Made by a program: the position numbers and the translations under genes
From: Adhaeretor mobilis
GTDB lineage: Bacteria; Planctomycetota; Planctomycetia; Pirellulales; Lacipirellulaceae
Assembly (NCBI RefSeq): GCF_007741515.1
Contig: NZ_CP036263.1
Span: 2,667,501-2,731,500, forward strand
Length of the DNA: 64,000 bases
Reading direction: 5' to 3'
Shown: piece by piece, positions 28,501-36,365 of the stretch
How positions within the stretch are numbered: the stretch's first letter is position 1
Layout of the letters: each line of letters begins with the position of its first letter
The notes under the pieces: generated by a model
What the model was told of the DNA's origin: nothing
Databases searched by the model: none
Seen by the model: only the letters and a program-made list of their open reading frames with translations

Positions 28501-30302
28501 TCGATTTCACCGATGCGAATGGCGATTATTCGTTCATGCTTTCTGACTTGGTTGATGGCTTCTACGATGTTGGATTGATCATCGATGGACCTTGGGAGCA
28601 TTTTGCACCGGTCAGCGGCGAGCAGTCTCTTTTCCTCACGCAATCAGATGTTGAAATCGGAGTGAACTTTGCCGTCGTAACACCGGGTACACCTGGCGGT
28701 GGCGGTGGCGGTGGTGATGGTGGCGGTGATGGTGGTGGTGATGGTGGCGGTGATGGTGGCGGTGGTGACCCCGACCCCAATGCTCCTGGTGCGATCTCTG
28801 GCATCGTGTTTGAAGACTTTAACGGCAACGGCGTTCAAGACACCACCGAAGGTGGTGTTGCGTCAGTCGTCGTTTACGTTGATGCTGATAATAGCAATAC
28901 GCTTACTGCGGGAGACTCTCAGGTGACGACGGGCCTTGGCGGCGGGTTCCTTTTCCCAAGCTTGGAACCCGGCACTCACGCGATTCGTCTTGTGACTCCA
29001 GGTGGCTTTGATATTACCACGCCAACGTCCGACGAACATCTCGTGACGCTTACCGCAGGCACTGTTGACGCCGGCAATAAGTTTGGCGTTCGCAACCAGG
29101 CGTACCTTGATTGGGGCGATTTGCCTAGCGAGTTTTACCCGACCTTGAGTTCTCAGGATGGCCCGCGACACGTACTCAGCTCTACGTTTTATCTAGGTGC
29201 CCAGCGCGATGGCGAACTCGACGGCAACCCAACACTTGGAGCCGACGGGGACGATCTCACCACAACCGACGACGAGGACGGAATTGTCTTCGGCACCATC
29301 ATCGCAGGCCAGACTTCGACCGTAACTGCCACAGCCAGCTTCAATGGTGGCTACTTGCAGGGCTGGATCGACTTCAATGGCGATCGCGACTTCGACGACA
29401 TCGTCGATGGTGTTAGCGAGCGTGTATTTACGAACCGTCCGTTAGTTGCCGGTGCCAATATTCTGGGTGTCGAAATCCCAGATAGCGCAGTGGAACTGCT
29501 CTATGCACGATTCCGCTATGGCGAATTTGGCATCAACAGCGTGACCGGTTTTGCCGCGACAGGCGAGGTTGAGGACTACGCTCTGATGCGTGCTCCTGCG
29601 GCATTGCCACTGTCGACCGAAATGAGTTCCGACTTTGAAGAAGACGGCGATGTCGATGGGTTCGACTTCCTCATGTGGCAAGTTGGCAACACGGCAACTC
29701 CAGCACAGCATACCGATGGCGATGCTGATGGCGATGCCGATGTCGATCAAATCGATTTGGCGCTGTGGCACCAGGACTACGGGCAATCGAACCAAGGTTC
29801 CGCGTCCGTGGCAGCAGCAACGGCTCCGCTGAGTAGCGGGCCATTCCAGCCACTCGAAACATCCGTCTCAAGTAGCAGCGTGGGTGGAGGCAGCCAGTCC
29901 GTCGGCGCTCAGGGATTGGGTGCCCGCAGTATGGGTGCGAGCAGCCCTGCTGAGCAGGCACCAGCCGCGGAAGATTCTCTTGACGAGGTAACGCCCCAGC
30001 AATCTCAGGGCCGCAACTTCACATCGCTTGCTAGACGTGTTGCCGCAGAGGGTGGCCGATTCGCTCGAAAGCTGTCTGAGGAGATTCGCTCGCACGCTTC
30101 GGTTGACACGACCGTGAGCCACTCGATCGACATTGATGACCTCGGTTCAGAGCGTCGTGATGCGATCTTCGAGCGACTTGAACGCCGCACCCGTCGCCTG
30201 GCTGATCGCGAATTGATGGAAGTCGATGGGCGTGAAGAGGAATCGACACGTGAATCGCTTTTTGCCGCCCTGGCTGATGGGTTTAATTGGCGTCAGATAT
30301 AG
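25554..30302 (+). CDS. Giant kexin-like subtilisin protease with LEPR-XLL-type leader
   Basis: 1582-residue S8 protease expected at the cell surface. Residues 1-50 are Arg/Lys-rich and carry ETLEERRVLSA, the planctomycete LEPR-XLL-type motif, in place of a classical signal peptide. The catalytic domain has D220 in GIVDDGLQILHPDL, H260 in GDGHGTAVGG, the oxyanion Asn in ASGNGG and S480 in NGTSASAP. VDDG, NNSWGPSD and LMLEANPNLSYRDVQ are kexin-type features. Then come a P-domain (about 670-798), SdrD-B-like modules (about 800-1170) split by a Gly/Asp linker, a GEVED-like domain (about 1184-1345, ATGEVEDYAL) and a dockerin-like Asp-rich segment (about 1360-1409). The GTG start has AGAGG just upstream. 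A strong terminator follows. Confidence 0.9.
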   Translation: MYGHNPNSHRGQSPSRRNGKRRPTGVSRKQKQRRLGFETLEERRVLSAASAVDVQDQLAADVISKINAEVASSFQAAADLDQYAQGQLSEAENWVVLAIAGTTAGQLEAETGLTVVTDAVGVDGGFLVTRGDADASGVVDTLSDSSSVRYFYPDIAKGGQQRALPNDPYLEKQWHLINFGQQIGNPDFQFIYATPDIDINIEEAWESGITGDGVVIGIVDDGLQILHPDLAANIAPGLSFDFVQNDTNPSPALVPNGDGHGTAVGGLAAGVGDNGIGITGVAYEASLAGLRLLGGNQSDFTQGQALYHLPQEIDIYNNSWGPSDATRLTEGPGPLATAALRNSVFFGRGGLGTIHVWASGNGGPSRDSSNYDGYANSRYTISVGGIDHDGTEANLDGTSTNYPEIGPSVLVVAPTGSNPQNILRDRDDGVGGLLGAGLTTTDLTGEAGYNTVPGAIIDDLETDNDFFEDLDYTTGFNGTSASAPIVSGVIALMLEANPNLSYRDVQHILIRSASEVNRTDGSWKVNEIEVFRDPEDTDDFPLQVTSTPKPDNLFATGAGYTVSHDRNAFAESGYAHGLVNASLAVELASNWRTVGNQVSERTYTGGGSFPVQAGVTLGNDTGNIFIPGGANSQEIVPEWYLGTFQLGTDPPDPGADDFPASSQRGPSANPIFVPDTNLMSVEWVEVSVTSSIDPNLLRIALVSPDGTHSELNDFSTLGGSRSHPNDMGTTPLIPPGTSPGNFNSWTLSTNRHWGERSDQIIDPDTGDAKSWQLVVENYSEAAGDFSYSYAFHGSSILESGRISGAVGLDENRDGTFDNFDRRIEATDPFTDEMIFATNPDQELFAEGVIVYAELVGGLGDNDIRDIYEPFFQTGYDGNFYFDLAPGEYELRIDTSSLDAGVTIMDSPLGTFTIDAVGDRLGEGYFTLDPGVDLPAPGFSVSGNVFLDSDANGTKDGADVGLADQIVYFDANQNDVYDAGLDPVDFTDANGDYSFMLSDLVDGFYDVGLIIDGPWEHFAPVSGEQSLFLTQSDVEIGVNFAVVTPGTPGGGGGGGDGGGDGGGDGGGDGGGGDPDPNAPGAISGIVFEDFNGNGVQDTTEGGVASVVVYVDADNSNTLTAGDSQVTTGLGGGFLFPSLEPGTHAIRLVTPGGFDITTPTSDEHLVTLTAGTVDAGNKFGVRNQAYLDWGDLPSEFYPTLSSQDGPRHVLSSTFYLGAQRDGELDGNPTLGADGDDLTTTDDEDGIVFGTIIAGQTSTVTATASFNGGYLQGWIDFNGDRDFDDIVDGVSERVFTNRPLVAGANILGVEIPDSAVELLYARFRYGEFGINSVTGFAATGEVEDYALMRAPAALPLSTEMSSDFEEDGDVDGFDFLMWQVGNTATPAQHTDGDADGDADVDQIDLALWHQDYGQSNQGSASVAAATAPLSSGPFQPLETSVSSSSVGGGSQSVGAQGLGARSMGASSPAEQAPAAEDSLDEVTPQQSQGRNFTSLARRVAAEGGRFARKLSEEIRSHASVDTTVSHSIDIDDLGSERRDAIFERLERRTRRLADRELMEVDGREEESTRESLFAALADGFNWRQI
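28696..28770 (+). repeat. In-frame Gly-Gly-Gly-Asp minisatellite
   Basis: Tandem 12-bp units close to GGTGGCGGTGAT encode (GGGD)n in the linker between two beta-sandwich modules of the protease. Copy number is likely to vary by slippage without frameshift. Confidence 0.75.
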
Positions 30303-30357
30303 TCTAGCTGAAGAGAATGCCCTCAGTGGTATTCCGATTCTTGGTTCTAAAAACCGG

Positions 30358-30397
30358 GCCGCGTGACGCATCAAATCGTCACGCGGTCTTTTTTTTT
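30358..30397 (+). terminator. Rho-independent terminator of the protease gene
   Basis: CCGCGTGACG (30359-30368) pairs perfectly with CGTCACGCGG (30377-30386) around an 8-nt loop and is followed by a T-rich run of about ten bases. It lies 56 nt after the stop codon. This is the clearest intrinsic terminator in the window. Confidence 0.92.
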
Positions 30398-30486
30398 GTG
30401 GACTGGATCATTCTCACGAGCGCGCCGAAGTGATTTAATTGCTTTAAGGCGTTCTGAGCCTGCTGTAGCGATCCTTTGCTGAAATA

Positions 30487-30510
30487 GCCCGCGAGCTACG
30501 GCTCGCCCGG
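30487..30510. repeat. REP-like palindrome (GCGAGC/GCTCGC)
   Basis: GCGAGC-TACG-GCTCGC within TAGCCCGCGAGC...GCTCGCCCGG, about 75 nt upstream of the dihydropyrimidinase-like gene. It resembles the palindrome at 47406-47430, which lies inside a gene. Confidence 0.5.
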
Positions 30511-30583
30511 TTTGTCGAGCTGCTACCGCGAGTTGGGATTTGTTCTAGCCTCAGCCATCCGTCTATAAACCTTAGGGCACGCA

Positions 30584-31963
30584 ATGAACTATTTGATCAC
30601 TGGCGGTCGTATCATCACTGCGACAGACGATTTTTTTGGCGATGTCTTAGTCGAGGGCGAAACGATCACCGCAGTCGGTCCCGCACTAGAGGCTCCTGAT
30701 GGGGTCGAGCGCATTGACGCAACGGGCAAGTATGTGTTCCCAGGATTCATCGACCCGCATGTGCATGTGTACTTGCCATTCATGGGCACGCAGGCAGCCG
30801 ATACGCACGAAACGGCTAGTCGCGCGGCGCTAGTGGGCGGCACGACGACATTCATAGAAATGTGCTGCCCAGCCAACAACGAGCAGCCGCTGGAAGCCTT
30901 CGAGCTGTGGCTGGAGAAAGCCCAGACGTCGTCCTGTGACTACACCTTTCACATGGGGGTGTCGCGCTTCGACCAGGAAACTCGCAAGCAGTTCGAAGAG
31001 ATCGTCAAGCGGGGCGTCGCGTCGCTGAAAGTTTTTCTAGCTTATAAGGGGGCCTTCTCGCTCTCGGAAGAAGAACTGTACGAAACGCTCACGTTCGCCA
31101 AGCAGTACGGCCTAATCGTGACTGCCCACTGCGAGAATGCAGAACTGATAGCCAAGCGTCAAGCGGAACTCATCGGCCAGGGGAAAACGGGCCCCGAGTG
31201 GCATGAACCCTCGCGGCCCACTTACATCGAAGCGGAAGGCGTCGGCCGACTGATGACGTATGCCGAGACTACCGGTGCCCACGTGTATTGCGTTCACACT
31301 TCTTGCAGCGACGCACTCGAAGCCGTGCAGACCGCGCAGCTTCGCGATGTAAACGTGTGGGTGGAAGTGGTTCTACCGCATTTGGTATTCGACAGAAGTT
31401 ACGCGGAACTCCCAGGCTTTGAAGGTGCGAAGTTCGTAATGTCTCCACCACTGCGCGAGGCTCGCCACCAAGAGGCGATGTGGAATGCGCTGCGTTCGCG
31501 ACTCGTAAGCACCGTAGGAACCGATCACGCGCCGTTCAACTTCCAAGGCCAAAAGGAGATGGGCCGCGACGACTTCACGAAGATCCCCAACGGAATTCCT
31601 TCGATCGAGAACCGCGTTGAGGTGTTGTACTCCGAGGGAGTTGGCAAAGGGCGAATTGATCTCAATACGTTCGTCGATTCCGCCAGCACCCAGGCTGCCA
31701 AGCTATTTGGGCTCTATCCGCGTAAGGGGACAATCGCGGTGGGCAGCGATGCGGACGTTGTGATCTTTGATCCCAACGCACAGCGAGAGATCTCTCAGGC
31801 GACTCACCAAATGGCGGTCGATTACAGCGCCTTCGAAGGTTGGCAGCAGCAGGGGGGTGTGGAGCACGTGCTACTCCGCGGCACGGTAAAAGTGCGGGAC
31901 GGAAAATTTGTCGGCGAGCCAGGAACCGGCGAGTTCCTGACTCGTGAGCCGACTCACTTCTAG
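30584..31963 (+). CDS. Dihydropyrimidinase/hydantoinase-like amidohydrolase
   Basis: 459-residue cyclic amidohydrolase of the dihydropyrimidinase/D-hydantoinase group, opening hydantoin- or dihydropyrimidine-like rings. The metal ligands are visible: DPHVHVYLPF near residue 60, the Lys that is carboxylated to bridge two metals (SLKVFLAYKG, about 150), HCENAE (about 185), CVHTS (about 240) and GTDHAPF (about 315). The C-terminal beta sandwich (GSDADVVIFDPNAQREIS) is typical. Substrate cannot be told from allantoin or dihydroorotate analogues with certainty, but length and motif order favour dihydropyrimidinase. It is convergent with an MFS permease that might import a related compound (inference). 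Confidence 0.9.
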   Translation: MNYLITGGRIITATDDFFGDVLVEGETITAVGPALEAPDGVERIDATGKYVFPGFIDPHVHVYLPFMGTQAADTHETASRAALVGGTTTFIEMCCPANNEQPLEAFELWLEKAQTSSCDYTFHMGVSRFDQETRKQFEEIVKRGVASLKVFLAYKGAFSLSEEELYETLTFAKQYGLIVTAHCENAELIAKRQAELIGQGKTGPEWHEPSRPTYIEAEGVGRLMTYAETTGAHVYCVHTSCSDALEAVQTAQLRDVNVWVEVVLPHLVFDRSYAELPGFEGAKFVMSPPLREARHQEAMWNALRSRLVSTVGTDHAPFNFQGQKEMGRDDFTKIPNGIPSIENRVEVLYSEGVGKGRIDLNTFVDSASTQAAKLFGLYPRKGTIAVGSDADVVIFDPNAQREISQATHQMAVDYSAFEGWQQQGGVEHVLLRGTVKVRDGKFVGEPGTGEFLTREPTHF

Positions 31964-31993
31964 GTTTATCGGAAAGTTCAGCTGGGCTACTGG

Positions 31994-32060
31994 GGGCATC
32001 GGAACAGAAACCTGTAGGGAATGTCCTCCGTGACATTCCGATGTTCTATGTTCGATGCCC
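31994..32060. terminator. Nested hairpin between convergent genes
   Basis: Three nested pairings: GGGCATCG/CGATGCCC (31994-32001 with 32053-32060), CATCGGAA/TTCCGATG (31997-32004 with 32036-32043) and GGAATGTC/GACATTCC (32018-32025 with 32032-32039). Some compete, so alternative folds are possible. The right end touches the stop of the MFS gene. Probable two-way transcript end for both genes; no T-run. Confidence 0.55.
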
Positions 32061-33598
32061 TACTGAGGTGTCGCTTCCGGCTCGCCCTCTTCCGCGTGAC
32101 GATAACCGCCCTTGGCCCTAAAGCCGAGGATCATCAGCAGATAACACACGGCCATAGTCGCGGGAATGAGTGCCGTGAGGCGGATGGCCATGCGACTACC
32201 ATGGAGGCCAGCGGTATCAACATGTTCCGCATCTTCAGCGGCAAATTGCTGATTTGCCTGCCACCAGTCGTCTAGCTCTCGCTTTTGCTTGAAGGTGTCG
32301 GTCTCCCAAACCTCGGCTTGCTGGGCGATTTCTTTATCACGGGCTAGAGCGACTCCGCGCTGGCCCGCTTCGCTCTTGTCGAGTACTACCCCCACCTTCT
32401 GCCCATCAAGGCCTCGAATTGGCTTGAAAATCAGGAAACCATTTTCTTCGTCGGCTTGGTACCTCTGGAAAGTAGGTTCCGAAATCTCTTGTAGCTTCTC
32501 GGAGGCATAGCGATCTTGCTTATAGCCGATGCCAGGTCCGCCGAGGGCACCGGCGGAAGTCATCCCAGCAAAACCTAGCAATGCCATCGCGACAGTTGCA
32601 CTTCGAGGGTACTGCTCGCCAACAACACCAAGCATCGTGGGCCACAGGAAAGTCTTACCAAGTGCATAGACGGTGACGGCCAGGAGCATGTAGCCCAAGC
32701 CTTGTGCATTGCTGATCAAGTAAAGGCCCAGAGCGCCTAAACAGGCACTTAGAAGCAGCAAACCGAGGGATGAAATTCGGTGTACGATGGGGCCAGCAAA
32801 AAATCTCAATACGAACATTAGCATGGAAGTGTAGATGAACAACATGCCCCCATACTTGGCATTGGCCAAAATGCTGCCGGTAATTTTCGAGATCCAGCTA
32901 TCGGTGCCCAACTCCACGTAGCCGACCATGGCTTGTACGAGTAGCAAGAAGATAAAGAAGGGAGTGACGCAATTGACGAACATATCGCCGTAAGAGATCG
33001 TTCCCTTTTGAGCTTCCGTTTCTGGGAACTGCTCTGTTAGTGTGATGTAGCCATAGAGCAACGAAGGAATCAAGAACGTCGCCATAAGTAGTTCCCACTG
33101 GATGCTTCCCGCTAGTAAAGCGACAAGCCCACCAAGCACTAGCCCGCCGGGCCAGCCTGCGTGCAAGATGTTCAAGTAGTGCGTCTTTTCTTTGGGGTAA
33201 AGCGTCGCGACGAGTGGGTTGATGACCGCTTCGCAAATGCCGTTGCCCACTGCGAAGATGAACATCGAGCAGTACAGAATGTAGTAGGTTGCATCGCGAC
33301 CAGCTGAATTGAAAATCGGTGTTGCGAAGAACAGCATCACCGCAGAAACCACGTGGCAGAACAGGGCGATGATCAGTAGCTTTTTATAGCCCAGCGCATC
33401 AATCAGAAATCCGGCGATAAGAATGATTAAACCGAAACCGAGGAGTCCGCCGCCGGTGATTGCCCCGAGTTCGGTGAAAGTAAACCCGTAGGTTTTCGAC
33501 CAAACCGCGAGCAGACCGGTCCGCACGCCAAACCCAAGTCCTGCTGCGATGAGTGTAAGAAACCCAGCAATTAGTAATTTCTTGCGATTTTCGATCAT
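32060..33598 (-). CDS. MFS permease
   Basis: 512-residue major facilitator with about twelve membrane segments. The N-terminal half starts MIENRKKLLIAGFLTLIAAG and has AVNPLVATLYP-like and GWPGGLVLGGLVALLAG segments of the sugar/H+ symporter style. Before the last helix lies an unusual soluble insert of about 110 residues (KQDRYASEKLQEISEP to EDAEHVDTAGLHGSR), rich in charged residues, which most MFS proteins lack. ATG at 33598 follows TGGAG at 5-6 nt. Substrate unknown; the adjacent amidohydrolase is convergent, so not co-transcribed. Confidence 0.88.
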   Translation of the reverse strand: MIENRKKLLIAGFLTLIAAGLGFGVRTGLLAVWSKTYGFTFTELGAITGGGLLGFGLIILIAGFLIDALGYKKLLIIALFCHVVSAVMLFFATPIFNSAGRDATYYILYCSMFIFAVGNGICEAVINPLVATLYPKEKTHYLNILHAGWPGGLVLGGLVALLAGSIQWELLMATFLIPSLLYGYITLTEQFPETEAQKGTISYGDMFVNCVTPFFIFLLLVQAMVGYVELGTDSWISKITGSILANAKYGGMLFIYTSMLMFVLRFFAGPIVHRISSLGLLLLSACLGALGLYLISNAQGLGYMLLAVTVYALGKTFLWPTMLGVVGEQYPRSATVAMALLGFAGMTSAGALGGPGIGYKQDRYASEKLQEISEPTFQRYQADEENGFLIFKPIRGLDGQKVGVVLDKSEAGQRGVALARDKEIAQQAEVWETDTFKQKRELDDWWQANQQFAAEDAEHVDTAGLHGSRMAIRLTALIPATMAVCYLLMILGFRAKGGYRHAEEGEPEATPQ

Positions 33599-33768
33599 GT
33601 TGTCTCCAGAAGAGGCATCGGTAGAGAATGTAGCCGACAGGGTTCTCCCACCTCAAAGCCTATGATGAGAGGCTTCAAGCACCGTGGCAGAGTTGCACCA
33701 GCGAAATGAGCAATGCTAGCTAAGCACAGTTATAACCAGTGAGCTAGACAAGCGAAACACTTAGCTAG

Positions 33769-33790
33769 GCCTCAAGCGATCGCTTGAGGC
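33769..33790. repeat. Perfect 22-bp palindrome
   Basis: GCCTCAAGCGA and its exact complement, centred on GCGATCGC, in the 281-bp spacer between the MFS start and the HD-GYP stop (both minus strand). It could end the HD-GYP transcript (no T-run) or be a dispersed repeat. Confidence 0.6.
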
Positions 33791-33879
33791 TTTAGAAACA
33801 CTCACCCAACCTGCTTCCTGTGGCGAGCAGTGCCGATTGCATGGTCTTTGAGGGGAAAACCTCGTTTTCCCTGAGCGAC

Positions 33880-35508
33880 CTAATCCTGGTAAACAATCGC
33901 GCTGCCGGTCCGCACACGCCGTTGATGTGGTTGGTATTGCTGACGGATTTTCACGAAATCGTTGACGATCTCCAAGAAAGAAGACACGATCTCCGGATCC
34001 CACTGGGTTCCAGCACCATCGGTAAGGATTCCTACTGCCTTTTCGTGAGGCATGCCGGCGCGATACGCGCGATCGCTGGTCATGGCGTCATAGGCATCTG
34101 CGACAGCCATGATGCGAGCGTCCAACGGAATGTCGTGGCCGCTGAGTCCGTCGGGGTAGCCAGCGCCGTCGAACCGCTCATGGTGATGCAACACTCCCGG
34201 CAACACGTAAGCCAACTGGCGAAGTTCGCACAGGATTGACCAACCATAATCGGGGTGCTCTTGGATTTCTCCAAATTCTTCGCGTGTTAGGGAACCTGCC
34301 TTGTTAAGCGTAGCATCGCTAACGCCGATTTTGCCGACATCGTGGAGCAGACCGGTGAGGTATATGCGCTCGGTGGATTCCTCATCATAACTGAGGTGCT
34401 GAGCAAGTCGCTTGGTGTAGAGAGCGACCCGTTCACTATGGCCGCAAGTGTAAGCGTCTTTGGCTTCGACCGCGGAGACTAGCGAGCGAACCACACTGAC
34501 CAACAGTTGCCCTTTCTCTCGCAAGTGTTCGAGATTGGAAGCGTGTGAGGCAATCACCGAGGCAGCAGTGCTCAGCAGCGAGGCTTCCCACGTGCCAAAT
34601 TCGTGCAGGCTGGCGCACAATAAGGGGGCTTTGCCATGCTGCGTGAAACCAGGGCCGCGGTTGATTGCCATGAACCAGCCAAATTGTCTGACGCTAGTTT
34701 GCACAGGGACGATCAGCAATTGTTGGGAAGTGCCCTGGGCTTCTTCTTCAGTCTGGTGGATGAGATCGTTCCGTACGAGAGGTCCGGAAGTGACCTGTGA
34801 ACAGAATCTTTGCGCAAGCACATCACAAGCGTCTTGGCTGACTTGAGCATGCTCGGTATCGTCTGTCTGGCGGATGCTTGATTTGGGTTGACCGGCCTCG
34901 TCCAATTCTACAAAGCACAGGATCTCAGCACCGAGAATGCCATGCAACATTTCGAAGGACCGCGTGACCACCTCTTTAATCCCTAATGAGGTGTCACCCA
35001 CAGCTAGACTATCGGCCATCGTGCGTAGAAAAGTCATTTCTTCAAAATCGTCGCCTACTTGTTGGGCGAACTGAGCGTTCTCTGATTCTAATTGCTCGGC
35101 TCTCAGTTTCTCGCGTTGGTAGTTGAGCGATAACGAGGCTAACTTGGTTATCGATTCTCTTTGGTCGCCCGAAACAGTTGTTATGGCAACCGAATGTAAA
35201 TTACCGTAGGGACCTAGCAACGGCGACACGACCCACCATTGGTTAGGGTCCGACTGTTCACTCTGGATAGACTGTTCTCCAAAAGCTTTCTCAAACAGGT
35301 CGAAGCATGTCGGATGAAAAGCCATCCGAGCCGAGTGGGCTTCGTCCAGTTCACAATCGTCGGAGCTATTTGATTCAACCCATTTGCTAGCAGCAATGCG
35401 AGTCCACAGATTCCATGCGACTCCGGTAGCTGATTGCAGCTCGTGGAGCGCAACAATCGCTGGGCTGTCTTTAGAGTTAGTGGTTTCTGGCGGGGATGAC
35501 AAATTCAT
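33880..35508 (-). CDS. Soluble GAF-like/HD-GYP signalling protein
   Basis: 542 residues from the ATG at 35508, with no membrane segment. Two regulatory regions (about 30-150 and 170-360) look GAF-like, the second containing FLRTMADSLAVGDTSLGIKE and ILGAEILCFVELDEAG. The C-terminal HD-GYP domain is complete: GHSERVALYTKRLA, GLLHDVGKIGVSD, the signature HHHERFDGAGYPDGL, and AVADAYDAMTSDRAYR. It probably degrades c-di-GMP. The frame stays open 73 residues further upstream, but that part looks random and lacks initiation signals. It is divergently oriented from the secretion/pilus operon, with 381 bp between starts, which suggests linked regulation (inference). Confidence 0.9.
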   Translation of the reverse strand: MNLSSPPETTNSKDSPAIVALHELQSATGVAWNLWTRIAASKWVESNSSDDCELDEAHSARMAFHPTCFDLFEKAFGEQSIQSEQSDPNQWWVVSPLLGPYGNLHSVAITTVSGDQRESITKLASLSLNYQREKLRAEQLESENAQFAQQVGDDFEEMTFLRTMADSLAVGDTSLGIKEVVTRSFEMLHGILGAEILCFVELDEAGQPKSSIRQTDDTEHAQVSQDACDVLAQRFCSQVTSGPLVRNDLIHQTEEEAQGTSQQLLIVPVQTSVRQFGWFMAINRGPGFTQHGKAPLLCASLHEFGTWEASLLSTAASVIASHASNLEHLREKGQLLVSVVRSLVSAVEAKDAYTCGHSERVALYTKRLAQHLSYDEESTERIYLTGLLHDVGKIGVSDATLNKAGSLTREEFGEIQEHPDYGWSILCELRQLAYVLPGVLHHHERFDGAGYPDGLSGHDIPLDARIMAVADAYDAMTSDRAYRAGMPHEKAVGILTDGAGTQWDPEIVSSFLEIVNDFVKIRQQYQPHQRRVRTGSAIVYQD

Positions 35509-35889
35509 GGGGAAATCTCTGTTCAGGAGTCGGTGTGCTAGCGTCAACTCTCCTGTGGAGTTGATCACCCAGTTAAAAGTTAGCTCGAAAAACAGCGTCA
35601 GGAACTCATGCAAGGGCAACCTGAACTTTCGACGAGGGGGTAGCCAGAGCGGCCCCTTGTGCAGGTTATAGCGATCCTTTGTCTTGTGATGAGCAACCCC
35701 TTCGATCTGATTGGGCAATAGAAGCATTTTTCGGCAAATGGTAGGCGCTTGGGGCCTTCGCTCCGCATTGTTTGAGCTACAGTTTCATGAACAGTCTCGG
35801 CTAGTCCCGAGGTAGAAATTCATTTACCCGTGGGGGATGCCTTCGCAGGCTGCTCCCAGAGTCGCGTATTAAGAACATTGGAGACAGTT
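35509..35889. other. Divergent control region of the secretion operon
   Basis: 381 bp between the HD-GYP gene and the pseudopilin. It must hold both promoters. A GGAGACAGTT sequence at the right end is the ribosome binding site of the pseudopilin. CTCGGCTAGTCCCGAG near 35800 is a small hairpin. No convincing -35/-10 pair. Confidence 0.4.
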
Positions 35890-36330
35890 GTGAACAATCG
35901 ACGCGGATTTACGCTAATTGAACTCGTAGTGGTTATCCTTATCCTTGGCATTCTGGCAGGCGTAGCAGCTCCCAAGATGTTTAGCGCTTCAGCCGAAGCC
36001 ACGGACAACGGATTGAGACATACCCTGAGCGTCGTTCGCGACGCCATTGAGCTCTACAGTGCCAAGAACGGCGGGGCCTCACCTCGTTTCGACACAGTCC
36101 CCAATTTCAAGGAAGACCTCAAACCTTATTTGCGTGGCAACTTCCCAACTTGCCCGGTCGGTCCTACAGCAGCTCAAGATGCGGACGTCGCATTCGCCAC
36201 CGGCACGACCACTACGGGCGATGCAGCACCTACCGTCGGCTGGAAGTACAACTCCGACACGCGTGAATTTATCTGCAACAACAGCAACGCCACCGCCAGC
36301 GTCTCTACCGTTACCTACGATCAGCTGTAG
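35890..36330 (+). CDS. Type II secretion/type IV pilus-like pseudopilin (GspG-like)
   Basis: 146-residue pilin-like protein. It begins MNNRRGFTLIELVVVILILG: a short positively charged leader, the prepilin peptidase site after Gly, Phe+1, Glu+5, and the hydrophobic helix that packs in the filament core. The globular part (residues 30-146) carries two Cys (FPTCPVG and FICNNS) that may bond, and a Thr/Gly-rich loop. The start is GTG at 35890 with GGAG 6 nt upstream; an earlier in-frame ATG would place 20 unlikely residues before the leader. It is the only pilin-like gene in the operon and would be its major fibre subunit. No prepilin peptidase gene is present in the window. Confidence 0.93.
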   Translation: MNNRRGFTLIELVVVILILGILAGVAAPKMFSASAEATDNGLRHTLSVVRDAIELYSAKNGGASPRFDTVPNFKEDLKPYLRGNFPTCPVGPTAAQDADVAFATGTTTTGDAAPTVGWKYNSDTREFICNNSNATASVSTVTYDQL

Positions 36331-36365
36331 AACACTGCACGAATGGAAAAAAGGACACCGTTGAG

